The translations under genes and the position numbers were made by a program. From NCBI GenBank assembly GCA_030746295.1, contig JASLMY010000018.1:1-39009 (forward strand): a DNA stretch of 39,009 nucleotides, in the 5' to 3' direction. Under the pieces are notes generated by a model. It was given only the letters and a program-made list of their open reading frames with translations, was not told the DNA's origin and made no database searches. Positions 1 through 7,111 of the stretch are shown here, one piece after another. Origin of the DNA: Alphaproteobacteria bacterium (lineage in GTDB: Bacteria; Pseudomonadota; Alphaproteobacteria; GCA-2731375). How positions within the stretch are numbered: position 1 is the stretch's first letter; every line of letters starts with the position of its first letter.

Positions 1-12
1 TCGGCTCGGCCT

Positions 13-42
13 TTGACAGAGACCCCCCGTTGGCGCTCAAAT
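13..42 (+). promoter_or_regulatory. candidate sigma70-type promoter for the aminotransferase gene
   Basis: A perfect TTGACA (13-18) is followed after 18 bases by TCAAAT (37-42), which matches four of six positions of TATAAT. Transcription would begin near base 49, about 34 bases before the chosen ATG at 83. The upstream gene lies outside the window, so it is unknown whether this is the only promoter. Confidence 0.4.
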
Positions 43-82
43 GCAGGTAGTAGGAATCCCCCAGCCTTCGCGGAGCCAAGCC

Positions 83-1468
83 ATGACCGATCTCGGCAAT
101 TCCCCAGCCAGTCGCGATATCGCCAACGTCCTCCACCCCTATACCAACCTCGTGCAGCACGCCGAGGGTGGCCCCCATCTGGTCGAGCAAGGCCGCGGCA
201 TTTTCGTTTACGACGACAACGGCAAGGAATACATCGAAGGCTTGGCCGGTCTCTGGTGCACCTCCTTCGGCTTCCAGGAGGACGAGCTGATCAAAGCCGC
301 CGTCGACCAGATGAAGAAGCTGCCCTACTACCACATCTTCGCCGGCAAGGGGACGAACCCCTCGATCGACTTGGCCGAGAAGCTGTTGGCGATCGCCCCG
401 ACCAAGCTCTCCAAAGTATTCTTCGCCAACTCGGGCTCAGAGGCGAACGACACCATGATCAAGATGGTGTGGTACTACAACAATGCCCTCGGCCGACCTG
501 AGAAGAAGAAGGTCATCTCGCGCCTGAAGGGCTATCACGGCGTCACCATCGCGGCCGGCAGCCTGACCGGCCTGCCTTATGTCCAGCAGGAGTTCGATCT
601 GCCGCTGGACCGCATCAAGCACACGACCTGCCCGCACTACTATCACGGCGGCGAGCCCGGCGAGAGCGAGGAGGACTTCGCCAGCCGCATGGCCGCAGAC
701 CTGGAAGCCATGATCCAGGCCGAGGGGCCGGAGACGGTCGCCGCCTTCATCGCCGAGCCGGTGATGGGGGCGGGCGGCGTTTTGGTGCCGCCGAAGACCT
801 ACTTCCAGAAAATTCAGGCGGTGTTGAAGAAGCACGACGTGCTGATGGTCGCCGACGAAGTGATCTGCGGCTTTGGGCGCACCGGCAACATGTGGGGCTC
901 GGAGACCTTCGAGATCAAGCCCGACATCCTGACTTGCGCCAAGGCGCTGTCCTCTGCGTACCTGCCGATCTCGGCGGTCCTGATCAACGACGATATGTTC
1001 CAGGCCTTCGAGCGCCAGAGCGAGAAGCTGGGCATCTTCGGCCACGGTTTCACCTACACGGGCCACCCGGTCTGTGCCGCCGTCGCGGTCAGGACCCTGG
1101 AGCTGATGGAGGAGCGGGAGATCCTGGCCCATGTCAGGCGGGTCAGTCCGCGCTTCCAGTCGCGCCTGATGGGCTTCGCCGAGCATCCGTTGGTCGGCGA
1201 GACGCGCGGCGTCGGCCTGATCGGGGCGGTCGAGCTGTCGGCCGACAAGGAGAAGCGCCAATCTTTCGACCCGGCCCTGAAGATGGGCCCTCGGCTGGCC
1301 GACGCGGCCCAGCAGGAAGGCCTTATCGTTCGCTCGCTGCCGGGCGATGCGGTCGCCTTCTGTCCGCCGCTGATCATCACCGAGGAACAGATCGACGACA
1401 TGTTCGATCGCTTCGGCCGGGCCCTCGATCGCTTTGCGCAGGAATCTGCCAGGGAAGCCGCCGAATAG
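83..1468 (+). CDS. class III (omega-type) PLP-dependent aminotransferase
   Basis: This 461-residue protein is a fold-type I, class III aminotransferase. It transfers an amino group from an amine or omega-amino acid to a keto acid, usually pyruvate. The sequence shows the cofactor phosphate motif NSGSEAND (near 117-123), the YHG pair near 151-153, the DEV aspartate that contacts the pyridine nitrogen (about D258), and the Schiff-base lysine in CAKALSS (about K287). The ATG at 83 was chosen because GGAG lies seven bases upstream and because the in-frame extension back to 41 is unlike family N-termini. It resembles taurine/putrescine/beta-alanine:pyruvate transaminases, but the substrate cannot be read from sequence. 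The nearby acetylpolyamine-amidohydrolase-like gene makes polyamine breakdown a reasonable guess, although the two are not co-transcribed. Confidence 0.93.
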   Translation: MTDLGNSPASRDIANVLHPYTNLVQHAEGGPHLVEQGRGIFVYDDNGKEYIEGLAGLWCTSFGFQEDELIKAAVDQMKKLPYYHIFAGKGTNPSIDLAEKLLAIAPTKLSKVFFANSGSEANDTMIKMVWYYNNALGRPEKKKVISRLKGYHGVTIAAGSLTGLPYVQQEFDLPLDRIKHTTCPHYYHGGEPGESEEDFASRMAADLEAMIQAEGPETVAAFIAEPVMGAGGVLVPPKTYFQKIQAVLKKHDVLMVADEVICGFGRTGNMWGSETFEIKPDILTCAKALSSAYLPISAVLINDDMFQAFERQSEKLGIFGHGFTYTGHPVCAAVAVRTLELMEEREILAHVRRVSPRFQSRLMGFAEHPLVGETRGVGLIGAVELSADKEKRQSFDPALKMGPRLADAAQQEGLIVRSLPGDAVAFCPPLIITEEQIDDMFDRFGRALDRFAQESAREAAE

Positions 1469-1620
1469 TGCCGTCCAGTAGCTAGAGCGACTGATTCCGA
1501 GGTCGTCACTTCGGGCAGAATGCTTGGCCGCGCTGGGCGCCGCTGTTTCCCCTCTTGACGTAGATCTTCAGTTCGCCCGAAAGCAGCCACTGATCATCGA
1601 AGAGAACCGTCGGCGTCGGA

Positions 1621-2433
1621 TCAGGCTTTGCGAAACGCGACGCCGCCGGTCTCGGCGGGGCGTAGGTCCTTCGCCGGTGCCCAGGTATCCGGATTGGTGA
1701 TCAGCTCGGCCAACGCCTCGGCGCCGGCATCGAGCAGCCTCTCGCCCTTTTCGGCGCTCGCCTTCGTCGGGTCTCCGATCGTCCCGTTGGCCGTGACGTG
1801 GGCCAGATTGTGCCAGCGGAACGCGGCCTCGCCCTTCTGCAGGAAGCTGCCGCCCTCGCCACCCTTCGCCGCCGCGAGGTTCTCGGAATCGACCAGGTGC
1901 GGTACCAGCGCCATCATCATCGAGGTTTCGGCCTCGCACGCATGTTGTAGACCTGTCTGGTCCTCGAGCAACGGCGCAAAACGGCTCGCCGCCTCGTGCC
2001 AATAGGTCAACGCCAGCACCGGCACGCCGAACTCGAGATGCAATTGCTGCGCCGACATCTGACACGCCACGTGGTTGCCGCCGTGACCGTTGACGATCAG
2101 GATCTTCTTGAACCCGTGCCGGACCACGCTGCCGACGATGCCGCGCAACACTTGATGGAAAGTGTCGTAGTCGACGGTGATGGTGCCGCCGAAGACCATG
2201 TGATGCTCGGACAGGCCATGCCAGACCACTGGCAGGGTAATGGTCGGCACATCGGCGCTGGCCCGCTTTGCAGTGCGCTTGGAGATTTCGCCGGCAAGCC
2301 GCGTGTCGACTTGCACAGGCAAGTGCGGTCCATGCTGCTCCAATGCCGCGACGGGCAGCAGCACCACCGCGTCCTGCTCGGCGAGACGGCGCAATTCGTG
2401 CGCCTTCAGGTTGGCCCACTCGACTTCGCCCAT
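1621..2433 (-). CDS. creatininase-family amidohydrolase
   Basis: This is a creatininase-fold metal-dependent amidohydrolase of about 270 residues, the usual family length. The divalent-metal ligands are visible: E32 and H34 in LEQHGPHLP, D43 in the VDT motif, H117 in NGHGGN and E169 in CEAETS. Family members hydrolyse creatinine, formamides in flavin/riboflavin or F420-type pathways, or mycofactocin precursors. Nothing nearby identifies the substrate. There are ATGs at 2445, 2436 and 2433; GGAGGG lies five bases before 2433, so that start is preferred. It converges on the aminotransferase, with about 150 non-coding bases between the stops. Confidence 0.88.
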   Translation of the reverse strand: MGEVEWANLKAHELRRLAEQDAVVLLPVAALEQHGPHLPVQVDTRLAGEISKRTAKRASADVPTITLPVVWHGLSEHHMVFGGTITVDYDTFHQVLRGIVGSVVRHGFKKILIVNGHGGNHVACQMSAQQLHLEFGVPVLALTYWHEAASRFAPLLEDQTGLQHACEAETSMMMALVPHLVDSENLAAAKGGEGGSFLQKGEAAFRWHNLAHVTANGTIGDPTKASAEKGERLLDAGAEALAELITNPDTWAPAKDLRPAETGGVAFRKA

Positions 2434-2445
2434 CATTCCCTCCAT

Positions 2446-2721
2446 TTCCTTGTTTTACGTGGATTCGCTCAACCGGCCCCTATCAGAAGCGTCTTCATGC
2501 CAAAGGCCAAGGCCAAACTCGGGCCGCCCAGCATCTCGAGGTCGACTTGGCCCAGACGTCGGTCCGCTGGGACCGCGAAAATCTCGGCTGTTTTGCGTCA
2601 GGATAGGCATGGCCGTCGCGAGGTACGGGCCATCGTAGGGCCACGAGCGAGACGGGATGGATAAAAAGGCGTTGCAGAAACCAGATTGGTCAGTGCTGCC
2701 CGCTACATCTTCCTGTCTTCA
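2446..2721. other. non-coding spacer with possible decayed coding sequence
   Basis: No intact gene was found here. On the minus strand, short stretches with codon-like composition occur in different frames, for example a frame ending GMKTLLIGAG near 2471. This could be a decayed gene remnant, but no family was recognised. A perfect inverted repeat, CGGTCC-gctg-GGACCG, lies at 2560-2575 and lacks the T-run of an intrinsic terminator. Confidence 0.3.
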
Positions 2722-3999
2722 TTAGAAGAAGACATAGGATCGGACCACGACGTTCTTGCGGCAGGGAGCGTCGTCGGGCGCGGTCGGGTCGATGCAGGCT
2801 GTGTGGAACGACCAGCGCGAGACGGAGCCATCGGTGACGGAGTCGTAGCACTTGAGCATGGAGACCTCGGTCGGCTTCTGCTGGGGAAACCAATACCACT
2901 CGTGGTCGGGCCGGTGGGTGAAGCGGGTAGTCTCGCCGACACGGTCGTCGTAAATGCGGTAGTTGTTGATGTACGGCTGGTCGGCGAAAGAGGGCCAGGC
3001 GCATAGCACGAAGGGGTACTGGCCCACGGTCTCCATAGGCTTAGCAAGGTTGATCGACATGAACCGCCGCGACATCTTCGCGTCGGCCTCCGCCTCGGTG
3101 TAGTGCTGCTCGCGCCCAAAGTTCCGCAGGTTCTTCGTGAGAAGTTCGCGGCAGCGCATGCGTCCGCTGTTGTCGTTCAGGTCGTTGTGCACGAGGTTGG
3201 CGTAGTTGGCGTTCACGCCCGGATTCTTGTTGTCCTGGTCCTCGGTGCGGTCGCCCGCGTAGTCCTTGTCGAAGACGTCGTGGTTGTAGACCAGCGCGTC
3301 CGTCGCGTCCGGGAAGAACGCCAGGAGGAGATCCTCAATCTCCGGGTAGAAGACGCGCTCCACCTCGGCCGAATCGTAGAAGTTCTCGCAACCGGACTCA
3401 CAGTGCGCCAACGCGAGGCCGAGCCTGTCCATGCACTCGGGGCTGGTGGGTGAGAGGCCGGGATAGTATTCCTCCAACCGTCGCGCGTCGCGCATCACCT
3501 GCGGGAAATAGAGGTTCCGCCGCCTGTTGTCCTCTTCTGCCTTGCGTAGCACTTCTGCCTCGGCCGCGCGCGCCGGGTCCCGCCAGAGGGCGTTGGACGG
3601 GACGACGGAGTAGGTCGGCCGCTCGTAGACCGTGTAGGGGAGCGGCAGCGCCAGACCGCCTTCGGGAGCCTCGATGTTGTTCTCCCGAATGTAGCCTACG
3701 CACGCCGCGTAGTCGCGAAAGCCGACGCCCCATTGGGTCTCTATGGGGCCGGGGGGTGCGCCGTCGAGCATGTCGATCACCCTCTGCCCCTCCCCTTCGT
3801 CGATCTGGGCGAGGGCGTCCGCTATCGCCGCGGCTGTTCCCGCGTCGCCGTCTCGGTCCAACGCCGTGTAGGATTGACCTCCGTTCGCGGCGATGGGTGG
3901 TGGCTGCCCTTCCGTGAGTTGGAGAGGAGGCACATAGACCGGCGAACCGGTCTCCGTAACCGCTGCGACGTGATCCTCGATGTCTTTGAGCTGGCCCAT
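2722..3999 (-). CDS. CmcJ/AsaB/NvfI-like non-heme iron oxygenase family protein
   Basis: This 425-residue protein has the pattern of the CmcJ/AsaB/NvfI family of Fe(II)-dependent oxygenases, which tailor secondary metabolites in fungi and some bacteria. The C-terminal half holds FYPEIEDLL and VYNHDVFD (about 217-244), the metal motif VHNDLND with H271 and D273, then WYWFPQQ (369-375), CYDSVTDG (384-391) and FHTACIDPTAPDDA, where H399 would complete an HxD...H triad. The first 200 or so residues form an N-terminal extension I do not recognise. The ATG at 3999 has GGAG seven bases upstream. The gene stands alone, with about 280 and 345 non-coding bases on its two sides and no transporter or biosynthetic partner. 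That is compatible with horizontal acquisition. The reaction is unknown. Confidence 0.72.
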   Translation of the reverse strand: MGQLKDIEDHVAAVTETGSPVYVPPLQLTEGQPPPIAANGGQSYTALDRDGDAGTAAAIADALAQIDEGEGQRVIDMLDGAPPGPIETQWGVGFRDYAACVGYIRENNIEAPEGGLALPLPYTVYERPTYSVVPSNALWRDPARAAEAEVLRKAEEDNRRRNLYFPQVMRDARRLEEYYPGLSPTSPECMDRLGLALAHCESGCENFYDSAEVERVFYPEIEDLLLAFFPDATDALVYNHDVFDKDYAGDRTEDQDNKNPGVNANYANLVHNDLNDNSGRMRCRELLTKNLRNFGREQHYTEAEADAKMSRRFMSINLAKPMETVGQYPFVLCAWPSFADQPYINNYRIYDDRVGETTRFTHRPDHEWYWFPQQKPTEVSMLKCYDSVTDGSVSRWSFHTACIDPTAPDDAPCRKNVVVRSYVFF

Positions 4000-4344
4000 G
4001 GCGTGTCTCCGGCAAAATACACCCCATCGTGGCACACAGGGCTCGTGCTTCCAAGAACCTGTCATTCCTGGTCACACGAAGTAGATGGCAACTGGCGGCT
4101 GCTCGCGTCCGCTCCCGATTTGGCTGGCCATAGTCGATCAAGCGGATGGTTGCAGCGAAACGGCTTGAGCGACGGCTCTCAGCTCAAAGCACGAACTGCA
4201 AATGGAGTGGCGCTGACGACGTGGGCGTTCGCCCGTGGTGCTCAGCTCTCAATCGGCGGTTGAGGGGCAAACTCGAACTCTGCGGCATCATGCACGCGCT
4301 GGCATGACACGATATCCTTGGTGCAACGCCCTAGCCGCGGGCGC
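4000..4344. other. 345-base non-coding stretch
   Basis: No coding sequence, tRNA or mobile element was recognised. It contains two similar short segments, CTCTCAGCTC near 4176 and GCTCAGCTCTC near 4240, and a small GGGC-GTTC-GCCC hairpin near 4223-4234. It should hold the promoter of the CmcJ-like gene and the 3' end of the acetylpolyamine-amidohydrolase transcript, but no convincing promoter or terminator could be assigned. Confidence 0.4.
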
Positions 4345-5379
4345 TCAATCGAGTCGGTGCGTCTCGGCGAAGGCGGCGAGGAAGCTCGCCAGGTTTGCGC
4401 CCAGCTCGTCGCAGAGATAGCCGCCCTCTTGGACCAGCACCGTCGGCAGGCCGAGAGCCGCGATCGCGGCGGCGATCCGAGCGAAGCCGTCGGTGCTGAC
4501 CTTCAGCACGCCCAACGGGTCGTTCGCCTGCGCATCGAGCCCGAGCGAGACCAGAAGCGCGGCCGGCGCGGCTTCACGTATAGCCGTCAGCGCCCCCGCC
4601 AGCGCCTCCAGAAAGACGTCATCGCCGCTTCCGGGCGCCAGTGGCAAGTTCAGGTTGAAGCCCTCACCGGGCCCGACGCCCCGCTCGTCGGCGTAGCCGG
4701 CGAAGTAGGGGTAGAAGGCCTGGGGGTCGGCATGGATCGACGCGAAATAGACATCGGCGCGCTCGTAGAAGATGCCTTGGGTGCCGTTGCCGTGGTGGAC
4801 GTCGACGTCCAAGATGGCGACCCGGCCCCATTCGGATGCCAGGTATTGGGCCGCGATGGCAACGTTGTTCAAGAAGCAGAAGCCGCCAGCGAGGTCGCCA
4901 TAGGCGTGGTGGCCCGGCGGCCGGCAGAGGGCGTAGGCGTGGGCGGCTCCGTCGCGCACTGCTTGCGCGGCGCTTAAGGCACAGTCAGCGCTGGCGATCG
5001 CCGCGGGCCAGGTGCCCTCGCCGATCGGGCAGGCGGTGTCTGCCATGTGATAGCCGGCTAGACCAACGACGCCGGTCGGCCGGGTCGCGAGATAGCGGCT
5101 CGGATGGGCGTTGGCCACGATCTCGGGGCCGGCATCGGGCAGGCGGCGCCACTCGGCGAGCCCGTGCTCCAGGAACCAGAGGTAGTCGCTGGTATGGACG
5201 GCGGCCAGGTGACTGTGCTCGAACGCGTTCGGCGCCGATACGGCATGGCCGTCGGCACGCACCGCCTGGATCAGGCGCTCGGCCCGCTCCGGCCGCTCTG
5301 GATTGGTGCCTGCACGGCCTCGGGTGATGAAGCTTTCGGGTGCGTGCTGGCGATGCGCTTCCGAATAGAAGACCTGCAT
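4345..5379 (-). CDS. histone deacetylase-family protein, acetylpolyamine amidohydrolase-like
   Basis: This 344-residue arginase/deacetylase-fold zinc enzyme probably removes acetyl groups from acetylated polyamines or other small amines. It shows RPPGHHAYG with the paired active-site histidines H157/H158, the zinc motif DVDVHHGNGTQ (D193, H195), a third zinc ligand in LDAQANDPLG (about D282), and the transition-state tyrosine in EGGY (Y321). The length and the EGGYLCDELG end match bacterial acetylpolyamine amidohydrolases better than acetoin-utilisation (AcuC-type) proteins. Its ATG directly follows the SDR stop codon with zero spacing and no Shine-Dalgarno of its own. Translation is therefore probably coupled to the SDR, and it may share the FNR-type control inferred for the upstream Usp gene. 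Confidence 0.88.
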   Translation of the reverse strand: MQVFYSEAHRQHAPESFITRGRAGTNPERPERAERLIQAVRADGHAVSAPNAFEHSHLAAVHTSDYLWFLEHGLAEWRRLPDAGPEIVANAHPSRYLATRPTGVVGLAGYHMADTACPIGEGTWPAAIASADCALSAAQAVRDGAAHAYALCRPPGHHAYGDLAGGFCFLNNVAIAAQYLASEWGRVAILDVDVHHGNGTQGIFYERADVYFASIHADPQAFYPYFAGYADERGVGPGEGFNLNLPLAPGSGDDVFLEALAGALTAIREAAPAALLVSLGLDAQANDPLGVLKVSTDGFARIAAAIAALGLPTVLVQEGGYLCDELGANLASFLAAFAETHRLD

Positions 5380-6132
5380 CTAGACGTGCTGGCCGCCGTT
5401 GATGTGGATCTCGGCACCGGTAACGTAGCTCGACTGCTCGGTGCAGAGAAAGTAGATGGTCTTGGCGACTTCTTCGGGCGTGCCGAGCCGCCGCAACGGA
5501 ATGGTCGGCGCCAACTGCGCCTCGGTCTCGGGCGATAGGATATCGGTCTTGATCTCGCCGGGCGCGATCGCGTTGACGCGAATGCCCAAGGGGCCGAAGT
5601 CGGCCGCCATCTCGCGCGTCAGGCTGGCGAGTGCCGCCTTCGAGGTGGCGTAAGCGGCGCCGGCAAAGGGGTGCACGCGGCTGCCGACGATCGAGGTGAC
5701 GTTGACGATCGAACCGCCGGCCCCTTCCAACTCCGCCTGCAGGCCGCGTCCCAGCATTATCGGCGCGAAGAAATTCACCTGGAAGACGTGGCGCCAGGTG
5801 TCCATGGCGGTTCGAATCGAGTTCAGCCGCTTGCCTTCGGCGTCCTTGGGCGAGATCCCGGCATTGTTGACCAACGCCTGCAGCACGCCGCCGTCGAGAC
5901 GCGAGCGGATGATCTCGATCCCGTGTTCCAGATCGGCGGGATCGGAGAGGTCTATCTGAACGTGGTCCTCAGGTCCCGCTTCCCAGGGGCAGTCCTCGGG
6001 AAAGGGGTGGCGTGAGCAGGTAATGACCCGCCAGCCGGCGCTGGAGAAGCGCTTCACGGTGGCATGGCCGATGCCGCGGCTGGCGCCGGTCAGCACCAGG
6101 GTTCTACGATCGTTGTCACCGCCACCGCGCAT
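5380..6132 (-). CDS. short-chain dehydrogenase/reductase
   Basis: This is a classical SDR of 250 residues, NAD(P)-dependent and cytosolic. It carries the cofactor motif TGASRGIG (15-22), NNAG (89-92) and the catalytic set S147, Y161 and K165 in YATSK, and it ends with a typical GAEIHINGG segment. AAGGA lies five bases upstream of the ATG at 6132. It sits 49 bases behind the Usp gene and abuts the acetylpolyamine-amidohydrolase-like gene with no gap, so the two probably form one translational unit. The substrate cannot be predicted from sequence. Confidence 0.9.
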   Translation of the reverse strand: MRGGGDNDRRTLVLTGASRGIGHATVKRFSSAGWRVITCSRHPFPEDCPWEAGPEDHVQIDLSDPADLEHGIEIIRSRLDGGVLQALVNNAGISPKDAEGKRLNSIRTAMDTWRHVFQVNFFAPIMLGRGLQAELEGAGGSIVNVTSIVGSRVHPFAGAAYATSKAALASLTREMAADFGPLGIRVNAIAPGEIKTDILSPETEAQLAPTIPLRRLGTPEEVAKTIYFLCTEQSSYVTGAEIHINGGQHV

Positions 6133-6181
6133 GGAGGTCCTTTTAGGCCCATTCGGGCGCCGACGCCAGTCTGGCGCCGCT

Positions 6182-7042
6182 TCAATGCATCATCAGGACG
6201 GCGAGGTCGAGGTTGGCGAGAACGTCGCGGGTCACGCCGCCCAAGATCAATTCCCTGAACCGGCTGTGGGTATAGGCGCCCATGACCAGGAGATCGGCGC
6301 CGTCGGCGCTCGCTTCCAGCATCAGGGCCTCGGCCACCGGCAAGTGGCTCGGCTCCATGGTCTTGACGGTGGCGGCGATCCCGTGCGCATCCAGGTAGAC
6401 CGTCAGATCCGTCGCCGAGGGGCCGCGCTGCTCGCCTTCCTCGACCGTCAGGATCAGGACGCTCTCCGCCGTCTGCAGGAAATCCAGCGCCGCCGTCACC
6501 GCCCGCGCCGCCTGCTGGCTGCCGTTCCAGGCAATCGCGGCACGGCGGGCGACACTTGCCGGCGGATTGGTCGGGGCGATCATGACCGGTCGCCCGGTGT
6601 CCATGATCGCAGCCTGCAACATCGGCACCTCGGAGGGATCGTCGTGCGCCGGACAGGGTATCAGGACCAGGTCGTGCAGGCGGCCCTGCTCGGCCACCAG
6701 GTCGTCGTCGCGGCCGACGATGGCAACGAAACAGGCTTGAAAACCTGGCCCCGAGGCGGCGGCAACCGGCGTCACATCGGCCTTCTTGGCGATCGCCTCG
6801 AAGACCTCGCGGGCGTGGCCCTCGCGCTCGCTCGCTTCCTCCTCCATCGCCGCCATCAGATCGTCGACCATGGCGCCGGTCATGCCTTCACCGAGATAAG
6901 GCATGCTGGCGCGGGGATCGATGGCGGGATGCAGAACCGTGACTCGCGCCTCCAGCCGTCGTCCGAGATCGAGCGCCATCGCGAGGCCGCTTTCGCCATC
7001 CTCGGCGCCGCGTAAGGGAACCATGATCGATCGAATGCTCAT
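6182..7042 (-). CDS. tandem-domain universal stress protein (UspA family)
   Basis: This 286-residue protein contains two Usp domains, about 1-150 and 160-286. The C-terminal domain keeps the ATP-binding signature as GAYTHSRFRELILGGVT, while the N-terminal half is more degenerate, as is usual for tandem proteins. Such proteins bind ATP or AMP and support survival in stasis, hypoxia or oxidative stress. AGGAG lies eight bases before the ATG. A near-consensus FNR/FixK/DNR box at 7098-7111 is centred about 62 bases upstream of the start codon, so induction under low oxygen is likely. The upstream neighbour is an APH-like/P-loop kinase, an association also seen in the M. tuberculosis DosR regulon (Rv2004c/Rv2005c). 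A second tandem Usp gene lies at 38081-38920. Confidence 0.92.
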   Translation of the reverse strand: MSIRSIMVPLRGAEDGESGLAMALDLGRRLEARVTVLHPAIDPRASMPYLGEGMTGAMVDDLMAAMEEEASEREGHAREVFEAIAKKADVTPVAAASGPGFQACFVAIVGRDDDLVAEQGRLHDLVLIPCPAHDDPSEVPMLQAAIMDTGRPVMIAPTNPPASVARRAAIAWNGSQQAARAVTAALDFLQTAESVLILTVEEGEQRGPSATDLTVYLDAHGIAATVKTMEPSHLPVAEALMLEASADGADLLVMGAYTHSRFRELILGGVTRDVLANLDLAVLMMH

Positions 7043-7097
7043 CGCTCAGTCTCCTTGAGGCCCAATTCATCCTCTCGCCGGATGTAACAGGCGCGCG

Positions 7098-7111
7098 TTG
7101 ATCCAAGTCAA
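7098..7111 (-). promoter_or_regulatory. FNR/FixK/DNR-type binding site upstream of the Usp gene
   Basis: On the plus strand the site reads TTGAT-CCAA-GTCAA, matching the TTGAT-N4-ATCAA consensus at nine of ten positions; the minus-strand reading is TTGAC-TTGG-ATCAA. It is centred at 7104.5. A class II arrangement at -41.5 would put transcription start near 7063 and give a leader of about 20 bases before the ATG at 7042. It overlaps the stop codon of the upstream kinase gene, so it could drive Usp, SDR and amidohydrolase independently of the genes upstream. Confidence 0.65.

Noticed and set aside
437..1261. Long open frame antisense to the aminotransferase
   Set aside because: It lies entirely within the well-supported aminotransferase gene, and its translation is low-complexity R/D/H/L sequence typical of G/C-rich antisense frames.
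3398..4141. Antisense-frame protein of 247 residues over the CmcJ-like gene
   Set aside because: Arginine- and glycine-rich out-of-frame translation without motifs, overlapping a gene with clear family patterns.
4255..4345. GTTCGAG on the minus strand, resembling a tRNA T-arm
   Set aside because: No acceptor stem, D-arm or anticodon arm could be folded around it.
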